From: Rhodospirillaceae bacterium
GTDB taxonomy: Bacteria; Pseudomonadota; Alphaproteobacteria; Rhodospirillales; JABHCV01
Length of the DNA: 49,525 nt
Assembly: GCA_018671895.1 (NCBI GenBank)
Contig: JABHGV010000054.1
Span: forward strand, 1-49,525
Direction: 5' to 3'
Below the pieces are notes generated by a model, which was given only the letters and a program-made list of their open reading frames with translations, was not told where the DNA came from and did not search any database. This document shows, piece by piece, positions 1 to 7,800 of this stretch (within the stretch, counting starts at the first letter, position 1; each line of letters begins with the position of its first letter). Made by a program: the position numbers and the translations under genes.

Positions 1-35
1 CGACAGGTTACAGTCAAATGGGGCTGGGAGAGTAG
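1..35 (+). CDS. C-terminal end of a second DsrL-like protein (partial)
   Basis: Only the last ten codons and the TAG stop (33-35) of this gene lie in the window. Read in frame from base 3 they give TGYSQMGLGE, and the two bases before fit a Pro codon. The complete DsrL that starts 54 bases later ends in PTGYIQMGLGE, so nine of ten residues match, including the segment after the last ferredoxin-type cysteine. DsrK, the usual upstream neighbour of dsrL, is not expected to end this way. The simplest reading is a tandem dsrL paralogue directly upstream in the same operon. With so few residues visible the identity is an inference, and a partial duplication of only the 3' end cannot be excluded. 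Confidence 0.7.
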   Translation, partial: TGYSQMGLGE

Positions 36-89
36 CCGCATATCGCTTAATCTGTAACGATCTTATAGATGTCAACAGGGAGGTTAGAC

Positions 90-2021
90 ATGGCCAGAGT
101 TGATAGTTCGCTGACATTTAGGCGTTACAAGGACGGCGACACGGAGCATGTGCCTTGGGATGAGGATTTCATCCAGTCGGGTGAATCCTACAAATGTCCA
201 ACCTATGTCCATCGCACACCGCCGTGCCAGGGTTCGTGTCCTTCTGGACACGATATTCGCGGCTGGCTTTCCATCGTCCGCGGCCTTGATCGCCCGGACG
301 GAACGCCGTGGCAAGAATACGCATTTAAGCGCATGGTTTTATCGAATCCCTTCCCTGCTGTCATGGGTCGGGTATGTCCGGCCCCGTGTCAGGACGGCTG
401 TAACCGTAATGAAATCGAAGAACACGTTGGCATCAACGCCATCGAGCAGTTCATCGGCGATTATGCGTTAGATAACAAACTCGGCTTCGACAAGCCCGCG
501 AAGGAAACCGGCAAGAAGGTCGCTATCGTCGGTGGCGGACCGGCCGGACTGGCCGCCGCTTACTTCCTGCGCCAGAAAGGCCATGCCTGCACGATATTTG
601 AGTCCTATCACGAACTGGGCGGAATGATGTGCTTCGGCATTCCCGGATACCGGACGCCGCGCGATGTTCTGAACGGCGAAATCCAGCGCATCATCAACAT
701 GGGTGTCGATGTTCAATTGAACACCCGTGTCGGTACCGACGTTACCGTCGAAAAGCTTGAAAAAGACTACGACGCCATTTTCTGGGGCATTGGCGCAACA
801 TCGGGCAAGGCCCTGCCGATCCCGGGTGCCGAAGCGCCGAACTGCGTTGATGGTATCTCGTTCCTGCAAGCCTTCAACGAAGGAAGATTACAGCATTTAA
901 GCGGTAGAATCCTTGTTGTGGGAGCCGGTGATACGGCAATGGATGTAGCCGCCGTGGCGCGCCGCATCGGCCACATTGACCATGTATCGGAAAAAGACCA
1001 TCCGGAAACCGTTATTCTTGGCCACACCGCCCATGATGTCGCCACCGTCGCGGCGCGCCAGGGTGCCGATGTGTGGGTTGTCTATCGCCGTCCCATTTCG
1101 AAGGCTCCGGCGACTCAGCACGAACTTGAGTCCGTCATCAAGGAAGGTGTTGAAATTCATGAAAGTCTGGCACCGCTGGAAGTCATCGTCGGTGACGATG
1201 GCCGGGCAACGGCGCTTCGGGTGCAGCCCGTCGACTGGAAAGATGGCGAGATGACGCCGCGCGAAGGTGCCGAACATAACATCGAGTGCTCGCTGATCGT
1301 CAGCGCCACCGGTCAGGCCAGCGACTTCACCGGATTCGAGGATTTGGACAACGGCTGGGGCCAGATGGATGCCGACAAGGTTTATCAGGTCAAAGACAAG
1401 CCCGGGCATTTCGTTGGTGGCGACGCCATCAAGCCGCATCTTCTGACTACGGCCATCGGCCATGCCTCGATTGCCGTCGATGAAATCGACCTGTATATGT
1501 CGGGCAAGGATTTAAAGGACCGCCCGAAGGTCGATGCCCATCATTTCAGCTTACTCAACGAGCTGCGCCAGCATTCACTGGAACCCGCCACATACAATCA
1601 CAAGCCGTCCTGGGGCACGGACAGCGAAGACTATGCCGTCCACAACTACGAAGACCGTTCGTTCGCCGAAATCGCCACACACGACAAGTTATATATGGCC
1701 TATTTCGAACAGGAAAAAATGAACCGCCGTCAGGAAGTCGATATTTCGTCGGATTCCGTGCTTGGCAACTTCCAGGAACGGTTCGAAGGATTGAACGAGG
1801 AAACCGCTGTTACCGAGGCCGAACGCTGCATGAGCTGCGGCATGTGCTTCGAATGCGACAGTTGCGTCATTTATTGCCCGCAGGTCGCCATCTACAAGGT
1901 CAAGAAGGACAAACACGCCGTCGGCCGCTACGTCGATACCGATTACGACAAATGCGTCGGCTGTCACATATGCATGGATGTCTGCCCGACGGGCTATATC
2001 CAGATGGGGTTGGGTGAATAA
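90..2021 (+). CDS. dsrL: DsrL, iron-sulfur flavoprotein NAD(P)H oxidoreductase of the reverse Dsr pathway
   Basis: Cytoplasmic oxidoreductase related to the glutamate synthase small subunit. In sulfur oxidisers it couples sulfite formation by reverse DsrAB to NAD(P)+ reduction. In the 643-residue product the N-terminal GltD-like Fe-S region has cysteines at about 36, 46, 50, 96, 100 and 104. An FAD dinucleotide fold (VAIVGGGPAGLAAA) follows at about 144-158 and a second, NAD(P)-type fold (ILVVGAGDTAMD) at about 280. The C-terminal two-cluster ferredoxin domain has cysteines at about 580-596 and 622-632. That C-terminal domain and the dsrJOP neighbours separate DsrL from plain GltD. I chose ATG 90 because AGGGAGGTT (77-85) sits five bases upstream; an in-frame ATG at 69 has no such site. 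A DsrL-like gene ends 54 bases upstream. Confidence 0.93.
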   Translation: MARVDSSLTFRRYKDGDTEHVPWDEDFIQSGESYKCPTYVHRTPPCQGSCPSGHDIRGWLSIVRGLDRPDGTPWQEYAFKRMVLSNPFPAVMGRVCPAPCQDGCNRNEIEEHVGINAIEQFIGDYALDNKLGFDKPAKETGKKVAIVGGGPAGLAAAYFLRQKGHACTIFESYHELGGMMCFGIPGYRTPRDVLNGEIQRIINMGVDVQLNTRVGTDVTVEKLEKDYDAIFWGIGATSGKALPIPGAEAPNCVDGISFLQAFNEGRLQHLSGRILVVGAGDTAMDVAAVARRIGHIDHVSEKDHPETVILGHTAHDVATVAARQGADVWVVYRRPISKAPATQHELESVIKEGVEIHESLAPLEVIVGDDGRATALRVQPVDWKDGEMTPREGAEHNIECSLIVSATGQASDFTGFEDLDNGWGQMDADKVYQVKDKPGHFVGGDAIKPHLLTTAIGHASIAVDEIDLYMSGKDLKDRPKVDAHHFSLLNELRQHSLEPATYNHKPSWGTDSEDYAVHNYEDRSFAEIATHDKLYMAYFEQEKMNRRQEVDISSDSVLGNFQERFEGLNEETAVTEAERCMSCGMCFECDSCVIYCPQVAIYKVKKDKHAVGRYVDTDYDKCVGCHICMDVCPTGYIQMGLGE

Positions 2022-2060
2022 CCGGCCCCAGTGATTTACGACAATGGAGAAAAGTTAACA

Positions 2061-2555
2061 ATGAATACTGTGAGAGGCATTTTCGCCGCGCTGCTGCTGG
2101 CGCTGACAGCCGTTGCCGTCAGCCCTGCCGGGGCTTTGGCCGCCGATTCCGGTGTGCCGGTCCCCTCGCCCGCGAAAGCATTCAAGGGTGAGCAATGTGT
2201 CGAACCGGTCGAGACCATGCGTCGTGAGCATATGGTTTACCTGAAGCATCAGCGCGACGAGACCCTGCGCGACGGTATTCGCGGCCAAAAATACGGCCTG
2301 AATGAATGCATCGACTGTCATGCCACGGCTGACCCTTCGATTGCCGGTGGCAAAATCCGCACCCTGAAGCCGTTCTGCAAGGAATGCCACGCCTACGCCG
2401 CCGTCTCCATCGACTGCTTTGCCTGTCATTCGGGCAAGGCCCAAAATGATAAAACCGGCAGCCTGTTGCCGAACGAAAAAGAAGAAATGGCCGACGACCT
2501 GATCCGTATGGTCAAGGCGCACACCAACGCGCCCGCCATAGGAGACAAGAAATGA
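2061..2555 (+). CDS. dsrJ: DsrJ, periplasmic triheme cytochrome c
   Basis: Periplasmic electron-transfer subunit of the DsrMKJOP transmembrane complex, 164 residues. A signal peptide covers about residues 1-28 (MNTVRGIFAALLLALTAV onward, cleavage near ALA-A). Three CXXCH haem motifs lie at about 83-87 (CIDCH), 106-110 (CKECH) and 119-123 (CFACH). DsrJ is known for one haem with unusual His/Cys ligation; the single extra cysteine upstream of the haem motifs, Cys46 in FKGEQCVEPV, is the obvious candidate ligand. An upstream in-frame GTG at 2031 would put extra residues before a complete signal peptide, so ATG 2061 is preferred. The stop overlaps the dsrO start by four bases (ATGA), suggesting coupled translation. 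Confidence 0.93.
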   Translation: MNTVRGIFAALLLALTAVAVSPAGALAADSGVPVPSPAKAFKGEQCVEPVETMRREHMVYLKHQRDETLRDGIRGQKYGLNECIDCHATADPSIAGGKIRTLKPFCKECHAYAAVSIDCFACHSGKAQNDKTGSLLPNEKEEMADDLIRMVKAHTNAPAIGDKK

Positions 2556-3292
2556 GTGATACCACCTTCAACGCCGCCCGGCGGCGTTTGCTGGCTGGCA
2601 CCGCTGCGCTGGCTGGCATCTCCGTCGCACCGGGAATCCGGTTGATCTCCACCGCCGAAGCTGCCGTTAGTGGACCGGCAAGCGCCAAAAACCGCTGGGG
2701 CCTGCTGATTGATTCCAACAAGTGCGACGCCGGTTGCACGGAATGCGTCACCGCATGTAAAACCGAACAGGGCTGGACCGGAAACGACCGCCCGGAAAGT
2801 GATCCGCAGTGGATCCGCAAGGTTAACCTGAAGGACAACAAGACCGGTGCCACCGCATCGCTGCCGGTGATGTGCCAACACTGTGAACATCCGCCGTGTG
2901 TCGATGTTTGCCCGACCGGCGCATCGATGAAGCGCGAAGACGGCATCGTTCTGGTCGACAAGCACATTTGCATCGGCTGTCGTTATTGCATGATGGCGTG
3001 CCCGTACAAGGCGCGGTCCTTCGTTCACGAAGACGTCCATAATCAAAAGCAGCACATGCCGCGCGGCAAGGGTACGGTCGAGTCCTGCACCTTGTGCGTT
3101 CATCGTGTTGATGCCGGTGGCACGCCTGCCTGTGTCGAAGCCTGCACCGAAAAAGCCGGTCGCGACGCCATGGTGTTCGGCGACCTCAATGATCCGGCGA
3201 GCGAAATTTCGAAAAAGCTCGCCAAACACGTCACAACCCGACTGCGTGCCGACCTTGGGCTTGAGCCCGGCGTCCACTACAGCGGCATATAG
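2552..3292 (+). CDS. dsrO: DsrO, Tat-exported ferredoxin-like iron-sulfur subunit
   Basis: Periplasmic iron-sulfur subunit of DsrMKJOP, thought to pass electrons between DsrJ and the membrane subunit DsrP. The 246-residue product starts with a Tat-type signal (RRRLLAG at about 10-16, then a hydrophobic stretch to about residue 37). Four cysteine groups follow: CDAGCTECVTAC, CQHCEHPPCVDVC, CIGCRYCMMAC, and the split CTLC...CVEAC. That is enough for four [4Fe-4S] clusters, the layout of NrfC/PsrB-type subunits. A GGAG site lies about ten bases before the ATG, inside the 3' end of dsrJ. The partner membrane protein gene begins 18 bases downstream. Confidence 0.93.
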   Translation: MSDTTFNAARRRLLAGTAALAGISVAPGIRLISTAEAAVSGPASAKNRWGLLIDSNKCDAGCTECVTACKTEQGWTGNDRPESDPQWIRKVNLKDNKTGATASLPVMCQHCEHPPCVDVCPTGASMKREDGIVLVDKHICIGCRYCMMACPYKARSFVHEDVHNQKQHMPRGKGTVESCTLCVHRVDAGGTPACVEACTEKAGRDAMVFGDLNDPASEISKKLAKHVTTRLRADLGLEPGVHYSGI

Positions 3293-3310
3293 GAAAGAGG
3301 AACTAGACAC

Positions 3311-4588
3311 ATGAAACGGATCCTCTTTACACAGATCCAAGGCAATTCGACCGGCTATATCGCTCTGCTGGGCTGGCTTGGTGCGTTCGTTGCCGCCGCC
3401 CTTGGTGCTGTCTACTTCATGGAGCACAACGGCCACTATGTGACCGGCATGAACAACCAGATCGTCTGGGGCATGCCGCACGTCTTTGCCGTGTTCCTGA
3501 TTGTCGCGGCATCGGGTGCGCTAAACATCGCATCCATCTCGTCGGTTTTCGGGCGCGTCATGTACAAACCGCTTGGCAGACTGTCGACGCTGCTTTCCCT
3601 GGCCCTTCTGGCTGGTGGCCTGATGGTTCTGGTCCTTGATCTGGGCCGTCCAGATCGCCTCGACGTTGCCATGATGAAATATAATTTCAAATCCATTTTC
3701 GCCTGGAACATCTATCTGTACACCGGCTTCTTCGCCGTTGTCGGCGTTTACATGTGGATGATGATGGAACGGCGTATGAACCGTTATACCAAGATTGCCG
3801 GTACCGTCGCCTTTATCTGGCGACTGGCGCTGACAACCGGTACCGGTTCGATCTTCGGCTTCCTGGTTGCCCGTCAGGCTTATGACGCAGCGATCATGGC
3901 GCCGATGTTCATCATCATGTCGTTCTCGTTCGGCCTCGCCATATTTATTCTTGTCCTGATGGCCGTTAGCAACGGCACAGGTCGGCCGTTGGGTGACGTA
4001 CTGATCGCCAAGATGAAGAACCTGCTCGGCGTATTCGTTGCCGCTGTCCTGTACTTTGCCGTCGTTCAGCACCTGACCAACCTGTACGCCACCGAGCATC
4101 ACGGCGTCGAAGCCTTCATCCTCAGCGATGGCGGCATCTACACAGGCCTGTTCTGGTTCGGACAAATTCTGATTGGCGGACTGTTGCCGCTGGCGCTGCT
4201 GTATCACCCGACCACAGGCAAGGACCGGATGATGATCGCACTCGCCGCTGCCATGGTTGTTATCGGTGGCATGGCGCAAGTTTACGTCATCATCATCGGC
4301 GGTCAGGCATACCCGCTGTCGATCTTCCCCGGTTACGAGGTTTCCAGCAGCTTCTACGACGGTATCGTCGGAAGCTATTCCCCGTCCCTGCCAGAAGTCG
4401 TCCTGGGCCTAGGCGGTGTCGCAACAACGTTATTGATCGTCGCCATTGCCATCAAGGCGCTGCCGTTCCTGCCCGCGACATTGGCCGATGCCGATATCGA
4501 CCCCCACTATGTGGAACCGGAACCGGAACCAGAGCCAGAAGAAGCAGACTCTGACGACGAAGGCGAAGAGGCCGCCGAAGCAGCATGA
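3311..4588 (+). CDS. dsrP: DsrP, NrfD/PsrC-like integral membrane subunit with acidic C-terminal tail
   Basis: Quinone-interacting membrane anchor of DsrMKJOP, 425 residues. The protein is strongly hydrophobic with about ten predicted membrane segments from residue 18 to about 390, as in the NrfD/PsrC/HybB family. It follows dsrO with an AGAGGAA ribosome site and overlaps the next gene by four bases (ATGA, 4585-4588). The last 28 or so residues form a polyanionic tail (EPEPEPEPEEADSDDEGEE) that is hydrophilic and likely disordered. I do not associate such a tail with the family as a whole; it could be a lineage feature or a docking segment. Family assignment rests on hydropathy, order and neighbours. 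Confidence 0.9.
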   Translation: MKRILFTQIQGNSTGYIALLGWLGAFVAAALGAVYFMEHNGHYVTGMNNQIVWGMPHVFAVFLIVAASGALNIASISSVFGRVMYKPLGRLSTLLSLALLAGGLMVLVLDLGRPDRLDVAMMKYNFKSIFAWNIYLYTGFFAVVGVYMWMMMERRMNRYTKIAGTVAFIWRLALTTGTGSIFGFLVARQAYDAAIMAPMFIIMSFSFGLAIFILVLMAVSNGTGRPLGDVLIAKMKNLLGVFVAAVLYFAVVQHLTNLYATEHHGVEAFILSDGGIYTGLFWFGQILIGGLLPLALLYHPTTGKDRMMIALAAAMVVIGGMAQVYVIIIGGQAYPLSIFPGYEVSSSFYDGIVGSYSPSLPEVVLGLGGVATTLLIVAIAIKALPFLPATLADADIDPHYVEPEPEPEPEEADSDDEGEEAAEAA

Positions 4589-5577
4589 CCGAGGAGCATC
4601 CGTTCGCTCAGTACGTCCGGATCATCGGCAAGGGGCCCAACTTGTCCCGACCAATGACCGAGGACGAAATGCACGCCGCTGCGACCATGATCATGAATGA
4701 TCAGGTCGAGCCGCTGCAACTGGGAGCATTCCTGTGTATTTTGCGTATGCGTACGGAAGAGCCCGTTGAGGGTGCCGGGTTTGTGCGCGCTGCACGTGAG
4801 TCACTGCATCTGCCAGACGACATTCCCGAGGTCGACCTGGACTGGTCGTCCTATTCCGGAAAAAAGCGTCAGCTTCCGTGGTACCTGCTGGCCGCCCAAT
4901 TACTCAGCACCAATGGCGTCAGCATTTTCATGCAGGGTGCCGAAGGTCACACCCCAGGGCGCGTCTACAGCAGTCAGTCCCTGAAAAGCCTGGGCATCGC
5001 CATTGCCAGCTCGCTGGAAGAGGCCGCAGACCATATCCGCGAAAACAACTTCGCCTATCTGACGCTTGGCGACATATCGCCAAAGCTTCAGGAAATCATC
5101 GACCTGAAACCGCTGCTTGGGCTGCGCTCGCCTGTCAATACGTTTGGGCGAATGATTAATCCGTTTTCGGCACCTTATGAATTCCAGACTGTCTTCCACC
5201 CCAATTACCGTGACGTTCACCGCGATACCGCGAACCTGCTGGACCAGCCGCACATGGCGGTCTTTAAGGGTGAAGGCGGCGAGGCCGAACGGCGCCCGCA
5301 AAAACCGGTACAGGTCCAGTACCTGCACGACGGCGAATACAGCGAAATCGAATGGCCGGCGATGTTGGGGGAAGAAAGCGTCAAGGTCGACGAAGAGATG
5401 AACCTGGAACGCCTGAAAACCGTCTGGCGCGGCGAAGAGGACGATTCCTACGCCATTGCTGCTGTTACCGGCACCGTCGCGCTGGCATTGCACCTGATGG
5501 GTCGCGCCGCGACGCCCCAAGAAGCACTGGCGCAAGCCGCAACCATGTGGGACAGTCGCGACAAAGACAGGTTCTAG
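4585..5577 (+). CDS. TrpD2/YbiB-like protein (anthranilate phosphoribosyltransferase fold)
   Basis: A 330-residue protein of the glycosyltransferase a/b family related to E. coli YbiB (TrpD2). The N-terminal helical domain (FAQYVRIIGKGPNLSRPMTE to about residue 60) matches the small TrpD domain. The core has GVSIFMQGAEGHTPGRVY at about 110-127 and LGLRSPVNTFGRMINPF at about 176-192. True TrpD enzymes make phosphoribosyl-anthranilate, but TrpD2 proteins lack that activity, and YbiB has been described as a nucleic-acid-binding protein. The start codon overlaps the dsrP stop and dsrN follows 20 bases later, so it is fully embedded in the dsr operon. Its role there is unknown. There are no other trp genes nearby, which argues against a tryptophan function. 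Confidence 0.8.
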   Translation: MTEEHPFAQYVRIIGKGPNLSRPMTEDEMHAAATMIMNDQVEPLQLGAFLCILRMRTEEPVEGAGFVRAARESLHLPDDIPEVDLDWSSYSGKKRQLPWYLLAAQLLSTNGVSIFMQGAEGHTPGRVYSSQSLKSLGIAIASSLEEAADHIRENNFAYLTLGDISPKLQEIIDLKPLLGLRSPVNTFGRMINPFSAPYEFQTVFHPNYRDVHRDTANLLDQPHMAVFKGEGGEAERRPQKPVQVQYLHDGEYSEIEWPAMLGEESVKVDEEMNLERLKTVWRGEEDDSYAIAAVTGTVALALHLMGRAATPQEALAQAATMWDSRDKDRF

Positions 5578-5597
5578 GTTCCCCATCAGAGGCCGTC

Positions 5598-7019
5598 ATG
5601 TCGCACATTCTTATCTCAGCCGCCCATAAGTCGTCGGGAAAGACCACCATTTCCATTGGTCTGGCCGCAGCCCTGCGTCGTCGCGACATGAAGGTGCAGA
5701 CCTTCAAGAAAGGGCCCGACTATATCGACCCCATGTGGCTGGCCCGCGCCAGTTGGCGGACGTGCCATAACCTTGATTATTACACCATGGATAAGGACGA
5801 GATCCTGTCGACCTTCGCACGCTTCTCGCGGGGATCTGATATCGCCATAATCGAAGGCAACAAGGGTCTTTATGACGGCCTTGATCTGGATGGCGGCAAT
5901 TCCAACGCCGCCCTGGCAATCCTGGTCGGTGCGCCGGTGGTTCTGGTTATTGATGCCCGCGGCATGACCCGTGGTGTTGCACCGTTGATTCTGGGCTATC
6001 AGGCCTTCAACAAGGACCTCAACATCGCCGGGATTATTCTCAACAAGGTCGGCGGCAGCCGCCACGAGGAAAAACTGCGTACGATCATCGAACACTTCAC
6101 CGACGTTCCCGTAGTCGGCATTGTTCACCGCGACGAAAGACTGGTCATTACCGAACGGCATCTTGGGTTGACGCCAAGCAACGAAGACAGTCATGCCGAC
6201 GACAAAATCGACGCTATCGTCGACCTGATTGAAGCCCAGGTCGATATTGATAAAATCATCGAAATCGCCGAGAAGGCAAGCAAGCAAACCCCGCCCGCCC
6301 GCCCGCGCAGGCCGCAAACCAGCGCCGATATCTCCATCGGTGTGGCGCGGGACAGCGCCTTCGGGTTCTATTATCCGGGTGATCTGGAAGCGCTGGAGGC
6401 GGCAGGCGCCAAGCTGATCCCTATCGATATGACCAAAGATATCGAACTGCCCGAAATCGATGGCTTGTTCATTGGTGGCGGTTTCCCGGAAACCCGCATG
6501 AAGGCGCTTCAGGACAACACCAGAATGCGGAAATCGGTTCGGGCGACCATCGAAAACGGCCTGCCGGTTTATGCGGAATGCGGCGGCCTGATGTATCTGG
6601 CCCGCAGCCTGACCTGGAAGGACGAGACCTGCGATATGGTCGGCGTCATCCCGGCCGATGTGGTCCTGCACGACAAGCCGCAAGGGCGTGGTTACGTGCG
6701 CCTGAAGGAAACCGGCAACGGCCCATGGCCACTGCTTGATGACGATGGAAATCCGGGCGAGATTCCGGCCCATGAATTCCATTATTCCAGCCTTGAAAAT
6801 CTTGATGGTGACCCCGTCTTCGCTTATCAAGTGTTGCGCGGACACGGCATAGACGGCGAACATGACGGTCTGATCTACAAGAACTTGCTGGCCAACTACA
6901 CGCACCTGAGAGATGTATCTGCCAACCGTTGGGCGCAACGGTTTGTTGGTTTCGTGCGGCGCCACATGAACGATGAATCAATGACGACAAGCCACGGAAA
7001 AAGACAATCATGGACATAA
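5598..7019 (+). CDS. dsrN: DsrN, CobB/CbiA-type siroheme amidase
   Basis: Glutamine-dependent amidotransferase related to cobyrinate a,c-diamide synthase, 473 residues. In sulfur oxidisers DsrN is held to amidate siroheme to the siroheme amide used by DsrAB. The N-terminal ATP-binding domain starts with ILISAAHKSSGKTTISIG (residues 4-21) and contains KKGPDYIDPMWL and EGNKGLYDG. The C-terminal class I-like glutaminase domain has GLFIGGGFPETRM and the nucleophile region YAECGGLMYL, and the HEFHYS motif follows. Position after dsrP, as in other dsr clusters, separates it from cobalamin-pathway CobB. I chose ATG 5598 because the alignable protein begins there; the reading frame is open far upstream inside the preceding gene but without homology. 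Confidence 0.92.
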   Translation: MSHILISAAHKSSGKTTISIGLAAALRRRDMKVQTFKKGPDYIDPMWLARASWRTCHNLDYYTMDKDEILSTFARFSRGSDIAIIEGNKGLYDGLDLDGGNSNAALAILVGAPVVLVIDARGMTRGVAPLILGYQAFNKDLNIAGIILNKVGGSRHEEKLRTIIEHFTDVPVVGIVHRDERLVITERHLGLTPSNEDSHADDKIDAIVDLIEAQVDIDKIIEIAEKASKQTPPARPRRPQTSADISIGVARDSAFGFYYPGDLEALEAAGAKLIPIDMTKDIELPEIDGLFIGGGFPETRMKALQDNTRMRKSVRATIENGLPVYAECGGLMYLARSLTWKDETCDMVGVIPADVVLHDKPQGRGYVRLKETGNGPWPLLDDDGNPGEIPAHEFHYSSLENLDGDPVFAYQVLRGHGIDGEHDGLIYKNLLANYTHLRDVSANRWAQRFVGFVRRHMNDESMTTSHGKRQSWT

Positions 7020-7023
7020 TCTT

Positions 7024-7800
7024 ATGACGATAAATCCGGTTTACATCGTCGGCGCTGGACCGGGTGATCCGGAACTGATGACCGTCAAGGCCATGCGTGT
7101 GCTCAAGGAATGCGATGTCGTCGTCTATGACCGGTTGGTATCGGATAAAATCCTCGACCTGCTAGGTGAAAAAACCGAGAAGATTTTTGCGGGCAAGGCG
7201 GCGCGTGATCACCACATGCTGCAAGAAGAAATCAACGCGTTGCTGGTCAAACTTGCCAAGGATGGTCGCAAGGCGGTCCGCCTGAAAGGGGGCGACCCGT
7301 TCATATTCGGTCGCGGCAGTGAAGAAGCCCTGCACCTCGCCGATAACAATGTCGCCTTTGAAATTGTTCCCGGCATTACCGCCTCGGCCGGTTGCGGTGC
7401 CTATGGCGGCATTCCACTGACCCACCGGGGTATGGCGACCGGCGTTCGCTTTGTCACCGGCCATTGCCGCGACGGTGTTCATCTGGACCTGAACTGGAAA
7501 AGTCTGGCCGACCCAGATACCACCTTGGTTATCTATATGGGGCTGATTAACATCGCCAAAATCCGCGACGAATTGATCAAGGCCGGATTGCCCGCTGACA
7601 CCCCGGCCGGTGCCATCGAACGGGGTACGACGGAGGACCAGCGGACCATCCTGACGACTCTTAAGGAACTGCCCGATTGCATTGAGGCGGCCGACCTGAA
7701 GGCCCCCAGCCTGTTGATTATCGGTCGCGTTGTTGGCCTTGCACCCGACCTTGGATGGTACATCCCGCCGATGGATTGCGATGTCGAAGCCGGACAGTAA
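7024..7800 (+). CDS. cobA: Uroporphyrinogen-III C-methyltransferase (SUMT)
   Basis: S-adenosylmethionine-dependent methylation of uroporphyrinogen III at C2 and C7 to precorrin-2, the entry point to siroheme and cobalamin. The 258-residue protein has the SUMT glycine motif VYIVGAGPGDPELMTVKA at residues 5-22, VVYDRLVS, VRLKGGDPFIFGRGSEE at about 81-97, and EIVPGITAS with GIPLTHRG. It has no N-terminal dehydrogenase/ferrochelatase domain, so it is a stand-alone SUMT rather than a fused CysG. It begins four bases after dsrN and its 3' end overlaps the chelatase gene by 20 bases. In this setting its product most likely feeds siroheme for DsrAB. Confidence 0.92.
   Translation: MTINPVYIVGAGPGDPELMTVKAMRVLKECDVVVYDRLVSDKILDLLGEKTEKIFAGKAARDHHMLQEEINALLVKLAKDGRKAVRLKGGDPFIFGRGSEEALHLADNNVAFEIVPGITASAGCGAYGGIPLTHRGMATGVRFVTGHCRDGVHLDLNWKSLADPDTTLVIYMGLINIAKIRDELIKAGLPADTPAGAIERGTTEDQRTILTTLKELPDCIEAADLKAPSLLIIGRVVGLAPDLGWYIPPMDCDVEAGQ

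Noticed and set aside
90-2021. Glutamate synthase small subunit (GltD)
   Set aside because: The N-terminal and central domains fit GltD, but the extra C-terminal two-cluster ferredoxin domain and the dsrJOP context identify DsrL.
2426-3481. Long open frame on the minus strand opposite dsrO (351 codons)
   Set aside because: It lies antisense to dsrO, a clearly recognisable gene, has no ribosome site and no family resemblance; open antisense frames are common at this GC content.
5616-6965. Long minus-strand open frame opposite dsrN (449 codons)
   Set aside because: Shadow of the dsrN coding strand; composition is typical of antisense translation and no motif is present.
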